From DATAUD01 sp036501665 (GTDB taxonomy: Bacteria > Verrucomicrobiota > Verrucomicrobiia > Limisphaerales > Palsa-1400): a stretch of DNA of 64,000 nt. The DNA is taken from NCBI GenBank assembly GCA_036501665.1, contig DASXZW010000097.1:62001-126000 (forward strand), written 5' to 3'. Positions 16,157 through 24,326 of the stretch are shown in pieces. The first letter of the stretch is position 1, and every line of letters starts with the position of its first letter. The notes beneath the pieces are model-generated. The model saw only the letters and a program-made list of their open reading frames with translations. It was not told the DNA's origin and searched no databases. The translations under genes and the position numbers were made by a program.

Positions 16157-18040
16157 CTAAGCTGTTTCTGGAACTGGCGGCGGACCTTGCTTCATCCAAA
16201 CCATCAAAATTCCGACGTCGGATGGTGAAACACCTGAAATGCGCGAGGCTTGTCCAAGAGTCGCAGGCCGAATTTTTGTAAGCTTTTGACGCGCCTCAGT
16301 TCGCAAACTGGGAACCTTCGCATAGTCTAACCAAGCAGGAATATTTTTGTCCTCCAGTCCTTTTAGTTTCGCGACTTCCACCTCTTGCCGTGCGATATAT
16401 CCTTCGTACTTCAGCGCTACCTCAATTTGCTGGATGACTTCGTTCGATAAGGATGCGTCCTTTTCGGGTAATTGGGAATAAAGGCCTTCAGGCCGCCGTA
16501 GTCTCTGAGCAAGTGTTTCACCTTCGACCCTTGTCTTTTCCAGCCGCTGAAGCTCATTTTCAATAGCCCTGCGCTTCTCGTCGAATTTTCTGAAATTACG
16601 CGCAGGCAATAACCCGCATTCGTGGCCTAACTGCGAGAGCCGAAGATCCGCATTATCCTGTCGCAAGAGAAGTCTATACTCTGCGCGCGAAGTAAACATT
16701 CGATACGGCTCAATCGTTCCCTTCGTAACGAGATCATCAATCAGCACACCGATATAGGCTTCGTTTCGGCGTAGCACAATCGGTTCACGATTTTGAACGC
16801 GAAGCGCTGCGTTCATCCCGGCGATAAGCCCTTGTGCGCCTGCCTCCTCATATCCCGACGTCCCATTAATCTGCCCCGCCAGATATAGATTGCGGCAAAC
16901 TTTCGTTTCTAGCGACGAATGAAGTTGAGTCGGAAATGCAAAATCGTATTCGACTGCGTATGCGGGTCGCATGATCTCCGCTTGCTCGCATCCGATAATT
17001 GTCCGCACCATTTGCACTTGGACTTCGAAGGGGAGGCAAGTGGAGAAACCGTTGACGTAAATTTCGTCGGTCGCGATTCCTTCCGGTTCCAGGAAAATCT
17101 GTTGCCGCTCCTTTTCTGGAAACTTCACTATCTTGTCTTCTATCGAAGGACAATAGCGTGGCCCGACTCCTTCGATCACTCCCGAATACATCGGCGACTT
17201 GTGCAGGTTCTCCCGAATAATCTTTGCCGTGTCGTCGGTTGTGTATGTGACATAACAAGGTAACTGTCCGTTGATCTGTGCCAAAATCGAACCGGACGGA
17301 TATTTGCCCAATTGCTGCGATTGTTCCACGTGGAACAAATCATCCTTCCAATATGTAAAATATGGAACCGGCTCATCGCCCGGCTGAATTTCAGTCTTGG
17401 AAAAGTCAATTGATCGGCGCAATAGGCGAGGGGGAGTGCCAGTCTTTAAGCGACCCAACTCCAAGCCGAGTTCTTTCAACGAACCAGACAGTCCCATCGC
17501 AGCAGCTTCCCCCGCGCGCCCACCTGACTGCTGATTGCTGCCGATGTGCATCAAGCCGCGCAGGAACGTTCCCGTTGTGATAATTACAACCGTTCCTTCG
17601 TATCGCACGTCAAGCGTCGTCTCAATTCCGGAAATGACTGAGTCCTTGTGGACGAGTTGCGCGACCTGCCCTTGCTTGACGTCAAGGTTTGGCTCCCGCT
17701 CGCAAATCCACTTGAGTCGAAATTGGTAAGCTTTCTTATCGCACTGAGCGCGAGGTGCCCAAACCGATGGCCCGCGCTTGGTGTTCAGCATTCGAAACTG
17801 CAACCCCGACATATCCGTCGCTTTCCCCATCTCCCCGCCAAGCGCATCAATTTCCCTCGCCAAATGTCCCTTCGCCAATCCGCCAATGGCTGGATTGCAA
17901 GACATCTGCCCAATCGTGTCGGCATTGATAGTCAGCAACAATGTCGAAACTCCCATTCGCGCCGATGCCAACGCCGCCTCGACGCCAGCATGACCAGCCC
18001 CAACAACGATTACATCATACTTTTTAGGATAAACAAACAT
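16157..18040 (-). CDS. mnmG: tRNA uridine-5-carboxymethylaminomethyl modification enzyme MnmG (GidA)
   Basis: FAD enzyme that with MnmE modifies U34 of tRNAs. 627 aa; FAD loop VVGAGHAGVEAA at residues 12-23, then ATDMSGLQFRMLN, TGTFLRGLMHIG and the signature GVIEGVGPRYCPSIEDK; the C-terminal helical domain (RTEARQKLTKIRPATLGQAS) is complete. Between PVPYFTYW and LPCYVTYT there are about 19 more residues than I recall in E. coli MnmG; this stretch contains LFHVEQ (235-240), encoded by a perfect parS-like palindrome. mnmE is not in the window. Confidence 0.96.
   Translation of the reverse strand: MFVYPKKYDVIVVGAGHAGVEAALASARMGVSTLLLTINADTIGQMSCNPAIGGLAKGHLAREIDALGGEMGKATDMSGLQFRMLNTKRGPSVWAPRAQCDKKAYQFRLKWICEREPNLDVKQGQVAQLVHKDSVISGIETTLDVRYEGTVVIITTGTFLRGLMHIGSNQQSGGRAGEAAAMGLSGSLKELGLELGRLKTGTPPRLLRRSIDFSKTEIQPGDEPVPYFTYWKDDLFHVEQSQQLGKYPSGSILAQINGQLPCYVTYTTDDTAKIIRENLHKSPMYSGVIEGVGPRYCPSIEDKIVKFPEKERQQIFLEPEGIATDEIYVNGFSTCLPFEVQVQMVRTIIGCEQAEIMRPAYAVEYDFAFPTQLHSSLETKVCRNLYLAGQINGTSGYEEAGAQGLIAGMNAALRVQNREPIVLRRNEAYIGVLIDDLVTKGTIEPYRMFTSRAEYRLLLRQDNADLRLSQLGHECGLLPARNFRKFDEKRRAIENELQRLEKTRVEGETLAQRLRRPEGLYSQLPEKDASLSNEVIQQIEVALKYEGYIARQEVEVAKLKGLEDKNIPAWLDYAKVPSLRTEARQKLTKIRPATLGQASRISGVSPSDVGILMVWMKQGPPPVPETA
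17321..17338. other. parS-like partition site inside mnmG
   Basis: TTGTTCCACGTGGAACAA is an 18-bp perfect palindrome whose 16-bp core TGTTCCACGTGGAACA has the known bacterial parS form bound by ParB (family TGTTNCACGTGNAACA). It lies in the coding sequence, read as Leu-Phe-His-Val-Glu-Gln. parS sites cluster near the replication origin in most bacteria, often by gidA, rsmG and parAB. parA and parB are not in the window. Confidence 0.8.
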
Positions 18041-18052
18041 TTGAAAACAAAA

Positions 18053-18068
18053 CTATAACGTTATAGTA
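18053..18068. promoter_or_regulatory. Perfect 16-bp palindrome upstream of mnmG
   Basis: ACTATAACGTTATAGT is centred 20 bp before the mnmG ATG in an AT-rich gap. Each half also reads as a weak -10 box (TATAAC), so it may be an operator overlapping the mnmG promoter. No convincing -35 box at the right spacing was found. Confidence 0.4.
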
Positions 18069-18141
18069 GTAAAACCTGTTTCTATTTTTCCCAACATTAA
18101 TCGAATAAACCGAACAAATATTAAAACTACAACGATAACGC

Positions 18142-18163
18142 ATGAGGGATTTCCCTCATTTTT
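18142..18163 (+). terminator. Terminator-like hairpin with T-tract
   Basis: ATGAGGGA-TT-TCCCTCAT followed by TTTT on the plus strand has the shape of an intrinsic terminator. No plus-strand gene precedes it, so it may be a repeat arm or end an antisense transcript of mnmG. Confidence 0.4.
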
Positions 18164-18181
18164 AACTATTTCAGCGAAATT

Positions 18182-18271
18182 TCTCTGCGCTGCTCTGCGT
18201 CTCTGCGCGATTCTTCCTTGAATTCCTTAGACCCAAAGATTCTCGCGCAGAGACGCAGAGGCCGCAGAGAC
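18182..18271. repeat. REP-like inverted repeat (CTCTGCGTCTCTGCGCG type)
   Basis: A left arm of about 30 bp (18182-18211) containing CTCTGCGTCTCTGCGCGA is mirrored by a right arm (18241-18271) containing TCGCGCAGAGACGCAGAG, with about 29 bp between. The arms themselves hold internal CTCTGCG repeats. This type recurs in environmental Verrucomicrobiota and Planctomycetota genomes. The rest of the 367-bp gap before 18408 holds only the palindrome and hairpin listed separately. Confidence 0.75.
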
Positions 18272-18407
18272 CAATTCGTAAAGATTACGCCTGCAAGTAT
18301 CCAACAAGTCAGCCAATAAATCCACTCCCAAAACGATTGAGTGAAAGCCGCTGACTTTACTTTAGACTCGTTTCCGAGCCCGACATGCAAGATGCTACTT
18401 TTAGAAC

Positions 18408-18827
18408 ATGCGAACTATGGTCGAGTTCACTTCCGATGTTTTTCCGGCATACTCGGGCGAAGAAGAGAAGATTAACCCGGGGATTTGGGGCAAGCGACTT
18501 GCTGAGTTTATCGTCTCCAAGCTACCCGAATACGGCGTTGATACTGGCGATCCCCATCCAGAGGATTGGGGGTGGGAAATTCCAGTCAAGAACGAAGCAT
18601 TCCCAATTTTCATCGGCTGCGGAAATCAATCCGATCCGGGCGGCACTCGCTTTCTCTGTTTTATTGACCCTTCAAAACCCGAAATCCGGAAGGGACTCTT
18701 CAAAAAGGTGAGCACATTGGCAGATGTAGAAAAAGTTGCGAATGCGCTTGATAAGGTTCTTAGAGGTCACCCGGCAATCAAAGACCTGCATTGGCTGACC
18801 GACGACGGTGCTCACGTTCAGGCTTGA
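18408..18827 (+). CDS. Small conserved hypothetical protein
   Basis: 139 aa, no signal peptide or membrane segment. It contains the aromatic motif HPEDWGWEIPV at about residues 50-60, followed by IFIGCGNQ and LCFIDPSKPEIRKGLF. A second ATG three codons downstream is also possible. I do not recognise a function; proteins with a similar EDWGW motif occur as single small genes in many bacteria. Base composition is more AT-rich than nearby housekeeping genes, and the gene stands alone between a repeat and a sequence of about 260 bp (18828-19087) in which I see nothing definite. Confidence 0.6.
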   Translation: MRTMVEFTSDVFPAYSGEEEKINPGIWGKRLAEFIVSKLPEYGVDTGDPHPEDWGWEIPVKNEAFPIFIGCGNQSDPGGTRFLCFIDPSKPEIRKGLFKKVSTLADVEKVANALDKVLRGHPAIKDLHWLTDDGAHVQA

Positions 18828-19087
18828 ACAACAAGCAGACGAACTTAAGCCGATTATCACAATCGCTTGCTGCTGTCTGCGGGTGTATCCTTAAGAACTA
18901 TACTCGGTTTAACTTAGCGCCGGAAATCTACGGCGATCTTCGTGTGAAGCTGCACGCTCTTACGCAGACGTTCTTATCTATACGTCAAAATAATTCGGGT
19001 GGGAAAAAGACTGATTAGCGCCGATTAGACTAGAGGGGGGAAACAACTAATAAACCTGCGCCGCAGTTACGCGACCAGTTCCCCCAA

Positions 19088-19552
19088 TCAATTGTGAGTC
19101 TGGTAGGCGACAGGCAAAGCATACGTGCCGCGAGAGAAGAGGGACGGCAATTCGGGCATGATGGCGCCGGGATTCGTATTTCCAAGCCAATTTGCGACAT
19201 GTAACGGTTCAGCCGGATTATACTCATTGGCAAAAGCCTGACCAGTGCTTCCCGTTCGCCAACCTGAAGCCACCGCCGGTTGTTCACCCGTTGCGACAGA
19301 CTGCGTTTTAACAGAATATAAACTCGTCGTCAGTGCACCACAGGCCGCGATTGCAAAAGCGTAGGCAAACCCCGGGCGAATCGTGAATTCCGCCGAAATC
19401 CGCTCCAAAAACGTCAATTTCCCTTCCCCACGTTCAATCCGCGAAATAATGCTCCTTGGGAGACGATTGAAATAACCCGGCGGCGGAACCTCGTGCCGTT
19501 TAAGAGCCATTAACTTGCGGAGCGTCTCGAAATTCTCTGAATCTGACTTCAT
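19088..19552 (-). CDS. Putative membrane-anchored anti-sigma factor
   Basis: 154 aa; a charged cytoplasmic N-terminus (about 75 residues, LRKLMALKRHEVPPPGYF), one membrane segment (AYAFAIAACGALTTSLYSV) and a non-cytoplasmic tail. It begins 13 bp after the ECF sigma gene on the same strand, the usual place for an anti-sigma factor. The zinc-binding HxxxCxxC motif is absent, so assignment rests on topology and context. Confidence 0.62.
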   Translation of the reverse strand: MKSDSENFETLRKLMALKRHEVPPPGYFNRLPRSIISRIERGEGKLTFLERISAEFTIRPGFAYAFAIAACGALTTSLYSVKTQSVATGEQPAVASGWRTGSTGQAFANEYNPAEPLHVANWLGNTNPGAIMPELPSLFSRGTYALPVAYQTHN

Positions 19553-19565
19553 CGTAAAACTGCTG

Positions 19566-20213
19566 CTACTTCAAATAATCCGACAAATATCCCTGCAACT
19601 GCTGCCGCGCGTAGAAAAGGCGCGAACGAACAGTGCCGACGTTGCAATCCATGATCTTGCCAATCTCATCGTGAGAGAGCCCCTGAACGTCATGCAATGT
19701 CACAACCATTCTATGGTGTTCTGACAGCCTCTGCATGGCGGCGTTCAATTTCTCCTGTAATTCCAACAGATTCAAGTCCCTGCGTGGGGTTTTATCGGAT
19801 ACCAGGGCCACTAAATCCGGGTCGTTTTCGGCATGAAAATCAACGTCATTAAGGCTTACTTGGACGCGGTTTTTGCGCTGCTTAAGGAAATTGATCGTCT
19901 TGTTCACCGCAATTCGATAAACCCAAGTGTAAAAACTAGAATCCCCCTTGAACGACTTAAGCGCCCTGAATGCTTTGATGAAGGTATCCTGAACCAAATC
20001 ATGCGCGTCCTCATGATTGGACGTCATGTGATAAACTGTGGCGTAAATCCGCTCCTGATATCGCCGGACCAACTGATCGTAAGCGCCAAGGTCCTCCCGT
20101 TGAGCGCGATTGACGAGCTCGGAATCGTCAATTTCCACGCTTTCCGCGTCATCCTGACGCTCGATAGAGGGGATGCCCAGCATCGGTTTTTCGATTTCTG
20201 TATTCGTAAGCAT
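19566..20213 (-). CDS. ECF-type RNA polymerase sigma factor
   Basis: 215 aa. Region 2 has YDQLVRRYQERIY, DLVQDTFIKAFRAL (the conserved core-binding segment) and FYTWVYRIAVNKTINFLKQRK for -10 recognition. Region 4 has MQRLSEHHRMVVTLHDVQGLSHDEIG and the helix-turn-helix GTVRSRLFYARQQLQ. The 45-residue acidic N-terminal extension is longer than usual. It is followed by a putative anti-sigma factor. Members of this RpoE/SigW-like group respond to envelope stress; the signal here is unknown. Confidence 0.9.
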   Translation of the reverse strand: MLTNTEIEKPMLGIPSIERQDDAESVEIDDSELVNRAQREDLGAYDQLVRRYQERIYATVYHMTSNHEDAHDLVQDTFIKAFRALKSFKGDSSFYTWVYRIAVNKTINFLKQRKNRVQVSLNDVDFHAENDPDLVALVSDKTPRRDLNLLELQEKLNAAMQRLSEHHRMVVTLHDVQGLSHDEIGKIMDCNVGTVRSRLFYARQQLQGYLSDYLK

Positions 20214-20241
20214 TCGGTGTTCCTTGTCGGGAACTACTAGT

Positions 20242-20270
20242 ATTATACACCCAAAGCCTTCGTTTGTTCC
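20242..20270 (-). promoter_or_regulatory. Putative promoter of the ECF sigma gene
   Basis: On the minus strand TATAAT (20247-20242) lies 29 nt before the sigma ATG, and GGAACA (20270-20265) lies 17 bp further upstream. GGAAC resembles an ECF -35 box, which could indicate autoregulation, but the -10 is of sigma-70 type. It overlaps the end of the polyprenyl synthase gene. Confidence 0.4.
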
Positions 20271-21292
20271 GCAAGAAATTCAGTTAATGCGCCCAAAGCC
20301 GACCGCCCCGACGATGCAGGCAGCATATTCAACGACTGATGCGCTGCGTCCAGGTATTGCTGCACACTTGCCCGGCACTCGCTGAAGGCGTCGTATTTGG
20401 CGATCATTTCGATCAAGCCGGCCATGAATGGCGGTTCCCAATGGGCAAGCCAATGGCGCAATCGCTTTTGATCATCAAGTGTCGCCCTTTCACGGACGAC
20501 TAAGACCGGCAACGTCATTTTCCCATTGGCCAGGTCCGCGCCCAAAGTCTTGCCGGCAGCGGCTTCTGAACCGAGCACATCCAGGCAATCATCATAAAGC
20601 TGGTACGCCGTTCCCAGGTTCAAACCGTATTCCCGCAACCAGCTCCGGCGAGCGGGGCTGACATCGCTCAAATAGCCGCCCAAATCGCAGGATAACGCGA
20701 AAAGTTCGCCGGTTTTCATCGCCAGCATTTTGAGATAATGCTCCCTCGTCACGTCGAAGTTTCCCCGCGAACGCGATTGCAGAATTTCCCCGGCGCAAAC
20801 CGTATTTGTCGCCGACGAAACCGATCGGCAAATCTCTGGAGTCGGAAAACTCGCCGCCATCGTCAGCGCATGGGCGAAAAGGCAATCTCCCAGCAGCACA
20901 GAGACCTCGTTGCCCCAATTGGCGGCCATCGTCAGTCGGCCGCGGCGCAATTGGGCGTCGTCGATCACGTCGTCATGCACGAGCGTCGCCAAGTGGATCA
21001 TTTCGATGATCACGGCGACGGTCAGATGGGAATCGGTCAATTTTCCGGCTGCTTCGCCGCTGAGTGAAACGAGCATCGGACGAAGCTGTTTGCCTTGGGC
21101 CGTTAGAGCATACCGGGCGTACGCGGCGATTTGCGGCTCGAATTCTTCTGTTTGCGCAGCCAGTTGCCTCGCAACCCCTTGCAAAAACGGTTCCACACCT
21201 TCCGCAATCTGATTCCACTTGGAAACTTGCGGCATCGATAATCTGGTGGGAACAGCAACCCGACTTGATTCGGCAGCCAACATGCGATTCAA
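20243..21292 (-). CDS. Polyprenyl diphosphate synthase (trans-isoprenyl type)
   Basis: Condenses IPP units into an all-trans polyprenyl diphosphate used for quinone side chains or similar. The two aspartate-rich motifs, DDVIDD with RRGRLT after it (first) and DDCLD (second), are intact, as are GKQLRPML and the KTGELF segment. 349 aa from the first ATG; the alternative ATG 19 codons downstream (MPQVSKWNQ) would give a more standard N-terminus. Chain length cannot be read with certainty. The first ATG lies within 10 bp of the start proposed for the divergent TPR gene, so one of those two starts is probably further in. Confidence 0.9.
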   Translation of the reverse strand: MNRMLAAESSRVAVPTRLSMPQVSKWNQIAEGVEPFLQGVARQLAAQTEEFEPQIAAYARYALTAQGKQLRPMLVSLSGEAAGKLTDSHLTVAVIIEMIHLATLVHDDVIDDAQLRRGRLTMAANWGNEVSVLLGDCLFAHALTMAASFPTPEICRSVSSATNTVCAGEILQSRSRGNFDVTREHYLKMLAMKTGELFALSCDLGGYLSDVSPARRSWLREYGLNLGTAYQLYDDCLDVLGSEAAAGKTLGADLANGKMTLPVLVVRERATLDDQKRLRHWLAHWEPPFMAGLIEMIAKYDAFSECRASVQQYLDAAHQSLNMLPASSGRSALGALTEFLAEQTKALGV

Positions 21293-23114
21293 TCTAAGTT
21301 TCCCCAGTCGTCAAGTCAAACACGCAAAAGGGGGAAGTGCCTATCGCTCGAAATCGCTGGAGCGCAGGAAACTGTCTTTTGTTTTCGAGCGGACATTCGT
21401 TGTTTCATCGCTATACTCGGCACGCACGGTGGAAAAATATTTTTCCAGGAACAGTTTTTGTTGCGGGTTGATTGGGTTGTTTGCCTTGCTCTTGTGGGGA
21501 CAGACGGTGAGTTACGATTTCGTCTGGGACGACCAAATCTACATCACGCAAAACAAAAGCATCCGTTCGCTCGCCAACATCCCTCAAATTTTTTCCCGAC
21601 AGGAAGCGCAATCTGCCGAGAATCCTTCGATCTCCTATCGACCGTTGCGCAATACCGTTTATGCAATTCTGACTGCGCTGGGCGGCGAAGCCATTCCCAA
21701 AGCCTGGATTTTTCATCTCGCCAGCGTGCTCTGGCACACGACGGCTTCAATTCTCCTGTTCCTCGTCGCATTGCTTTTGTGCGAACGACTTGTCGGAGGA
21801 ATTTCCACAATCGCGCGGATGCTGTCGCTGTTTGTCGCGCTGGGCTTCGCGGCGCATCCTGTCAATTCAGAAGCCATCTGCTGGGCGAAGTGCATGGATG
21901 ATTTGATGGCCGGCGCATTCGTGCTGGCCTCAATGCGATCGCTCCTGAAATGGAGCACGAGTTGGCGAGATTATGTCCTCGCGTTGGTTTGGTTTCTCCT
22001 GGCGGTGTTCTCGAAAGAATCATCCGTTCCCTTTGCGTTGGTTGTAGTTCTTATATTGACTGGCTTTCACAAGTTTTCGTGGAAACGAAGCCTCGCGCTT
22101 TCTGTTCCATTTTTTTTTGTGGGACTCCTTTTCGCAATTTGCCAGCGCCTGGTGATGGGGCGAACGACGCAGTGTCCGCCATTATCAGGTAGCTATGCAC
22201 AAACATTGATTGACATGCTTCCGGTCGGAGCGGATTACGCGCGGCTGCTTTTCGGCATACCGCCGTTTTGCGCGGATTACAATTTCATGGTCGGCGCGCC
22301 GCCTCATCCGATTCTTTCCGGCGCTGTCCTTGGCGGTTTGTATTTGTTGATATTCGTGGCCGCGATGTCCTTTTGGCTTTGGCGACGCGAAACGTGGCGG
22401 CTGTCGTCGTTCGGATTGATTTGGATCGCCGTGTTTCTGCTGCCGGTTTCAAATCTGGTGCCCATGATGCAATACATGGCGGAACGGTTTCTTTACCTGC
22501 CATTGATAGGATTTCTTTTGGCGCTGGGAGGTGTCATGTTGAATTTTTCGCGCCAACGTGTCGCGCTGACTGCAAGCGCGACAATACTAATTATATTATG
22601 GACCACCACAAGCGTGAACCGAATGGGAATTTGGCGCGACGAATTGGCGCTTTTTATTGGGACAGAATTGGAGCACCCGGGAATCAAACGCATCGAAAAG
22701 AACGCCGTCGGCGCCGTCCTGCGGCTTCCTCAAATACAGGCTGGACGCGCGGCAAAAACGCTTTCGCCCGCGGAGGCGGAACCGATTTTAGCCACGTTGC
22801 AAAGGGCGAGGCTGATCTATCCGGAAAACGATTTATTGACAACGCAGCTCGGCATTTTCGAGTTGAAACTCGGACGCACGAGAGAAGCGATTTGGTTGCT
22901 GGAATTGGCCGCGCGGCAAAATCCCGATGCGCCCGAACGTTGGTATAATCTTGCCACCACTTACCATTTGATTGGAGATAGCGTAAAAGCGCGCGAAGCG
23001 TGCGATCACGCGTTGCGCTTGAATCCGCAGTATCCCGATGCGCTCCACTTGCAGTCGGAGCTCGAATACAATTTACAACCATCAAAAGCTGCTGAATCGG
23101 TACAAGGCAGGTAA
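21282..23114 (+). CDS. Multi-pass membrane protein with C-terminal TPR repeats (TMTC/GT-C-like)
   Basis: About 610 aa. After a basic N-terminus comes a transmembrane segment (FCCGLIGLFALLLWG), then a loop with FVWDDQIYITQN, where the paired acidic residues match the catalytic loop of GT-C enzymes, then about ten more membrane segments and a C-terminal tail with TPR helices (RWYNLATTYHLIGDSVKAREA). This layout is that of bacterial TMTC/DUF1736-like putative O-mannosyltransferases. A related gene is at 29.6 kb. The start is uncertain: ATG at 21282, or the frame opens at 21219. Enzyme activity is inferred. Confidence 0.78.
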   Translation: MRFNLSFPSRQVKHAKGGSAYRSKSLERRKLSFVFERTFVVSSLYSARTVEKYFSRNSFCCGLIGLFALLLWGQTVSYDFVWDDQIYITQNKSIRSLANIPQIFSRQEAQSAENPSISYRPLRNTVYAILTALGGEAIPKAWIFHLASVLWHTTASILLFLVALLLCERLVGGISTIARMLSLFVALGFAAHPVNSEAICWAKCMDDLMAGAFVLASMRSLLKWSTSWRDYVLALVWFLLAVFSKESSVPFALVVVLILTGFHKFSWKRSLALSVPFFFVGLLFAICQRLVMGRTTQCPPLSGSYAQTLIDMLPVGADYARLLFGIPPFCADYNFMVGAPPHPILSGAVLGGLYLLIFVAAMSFWLWRRETWRLSSFGLIWIAVFLLPVSNLVPMMQYMAERFLYLPLIGFLLALGGVMLNFSRQRVALTASATILIILWTTTSVNRMGIWRDELALFIGTELEHPGIKRIEKNAVGAVLRLPQIQAGRAAKTLSPAEAEPILATLQRARLIYPENDLLTTQLGIFELKLGRTREAIWLLELAARQNPDAPERWYNLATTYHLIGDSVKAREACDHALRLNPQYPDALHLQSELEYNLQPSKAAESVQGR

Positions 23115-23158
23115 TCCCCCGGCAACTTGGGCAGGCCTTGGGAAAAGACCCCGCTGGT

Positions 23159-24223
23159 TCAAGGCCAGCTGTTCTTATTCGACGTTTCTGAATCAGAGAC
23201 GACTCTTTTGAGTTTGCTGGCGTCGGGCAATTGCGCCTTCAGCGCGGTTGGCAAAAGCCGATATTCAGCAACGCCCACTGGACTTTTTGCATCGCGTAAT
23301 GTGTACTCCACAACAGTCTTGTTCTTGCCCCGACACAAAATCATCCCGATGGTGGGCCCGTCCTCTTTAGATTTGACAATATTGTCCACGGCGGTTTGAT
23401 AAAAATTCATCTTGCCTACGAATTCCGGCTGAAAGTCCACCACCTTCAAATCAACGACAATATAGCAGTGTAGACGAGTATGGTAGAAGAGCAGGTCAAG
23501 GAAGAATTCCTCGCCGTTCACTTCCACCCGGTATTGATTGCCAACAAAAGCGAAGCCGGCGCCCAATTCAATTAGAAAATCCCGAAGCCGTGCAAGCAAG
23601 GCATTTTCAAGGATCCGTTCACTGGCGGATTCATTAAGCAGCGCAGGTTTGAAAACATAGGGATCTTTTAGCATCTCCCGAGCGAGATCAGAAAGAACGG
23701 GCGGCAAAGTGAGCGCAAAGTTGGTCGACGCTTTCCCCAAACGCTTGTGAAGTTTGGTGTCCAGTTGATGGACCAGCACACTTCGCGACCACCCGTGTTC
23801 AACAGTTTTTCGGATATAAAATTCACGAGCCTCGGGGTCCTTTAGGCGGTCAAGAAGAACACAATTGTGCGACCACGGTATTTGTGCAGCAAGCTGCTGC
23901 ACAATTGCGCGATCCGGCCAGGCTTCGGCGAAGGCGCGGGTATATTTGAGGTTGCGAGCCGAGTAACCAGCCAGTTTGGGGAACTCCCGTTGAAGATCGA
24001 CAGCCAGGCGATCAATGACTTTTGCGCCCCAGCCTTGTCGTTCTTGACTGATAAGAATATCACGCCCGACCTCCCAATAGTGCAGGATTAATTCGGCGTT
24101 GGCTGCCAGGGCGGTTTTGATTTGCGCTGTGCGGATGCGCTGCTTTATGCCGGCTACAAAACGGTTGTATAATTGTGCAGCAGGCTGCTGCACAATTGCT
24201 GAAGATCTGCGCGAGGCATTCAT
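23159..24223 (-). CDS. YhcG-family PD-(D/E)XK nuclease (DUF1016)
   Basis: 354 aa. The N-terminal DUF1016 domain (ELILHYWEVGRDIL, GYSARNLKYTRAFAEAW, IVQQLAAQIPWSHN at 107-120) is followed by the nuclease domain with NQYRVEVNGEEF, Asp243 in FLDLLFYHTR and the D-L-K motif at 258-260, then GMILCRGKN. The catalytic core looks intact. Members occur singly or with restriction systems; the role is often called Holliday-junction-like or defence-related but is not settled. The DNA coding residues 9-18 and 107-116 contains near-identical palindromes (see findings). Confidence 0.88.
   Translation of the reverse strand: MNASRRSSAIVQQPAAQLYNRFVAGIKQRIRTAQIKTALAANAELILHYWEVGRDILISQERQGWGAKVIDRLAVDLQREFPKLAGYSARNLKYTRAFAEAWPDRAIVQQLAAQIPWSHNCVLLDRLKDPEAREFYIRKTVEHGWSRSVLVHQLDTKLHKRLGKASTNFALTLPPVLSDLAREMLKDPYVFKPALLNESASERILENALLARLRDFLIELGAGFAFVGNQYRVEVNGEEFFLDLLFYHTRLHCYIVVDLKVVDFQPEFVGKMNFYQTAVDNIVKSKEDGPTIGMILCRGKNKTVVEYTLRDAKSPVGVAEYRLLPTALKAQLPDASKLKRVVSDSETSNKNSWP
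23880..24197. repeat. Twin intragenic palindromes in the YhcG gene
   Basis: AATTGTGCAGCA-GGC-TGCTGCACAATT (24171-24197) is a perfect 12-bp inverted repeat. TTGTGCAGCA-AGC-TGCTGCACAA (23882-23904) is a near-copy 290 bp away. Both are read in the same frame, giving IVQQPAAQ and IVQQLAAQ. Confidence 0.75.
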
Positions 24224-24326
24224 GTTTCAAGGATTTTGTCGATGATTGCGAATAATGTGAAACCATTTTTTGCATGATTTGACAAATCGGCTCACGAGAA
24301 AACGGAGGAATTTTATTCAAGGCTTG

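Noticed and set aside
15914..18170. Chromosome origin (oriC) next to mnmG
   Set aside because: AT-rich segments and the parS-like site exist, but no cluster of TTATCCACA-type DnaA boxes was found, so only proximity is suggested.
18791..19018. 75-codon frame after the small hypothetical gene
   Set aside because: Overlaps that gene out of frame, no recognisable motif and composition like non-coding DNA.
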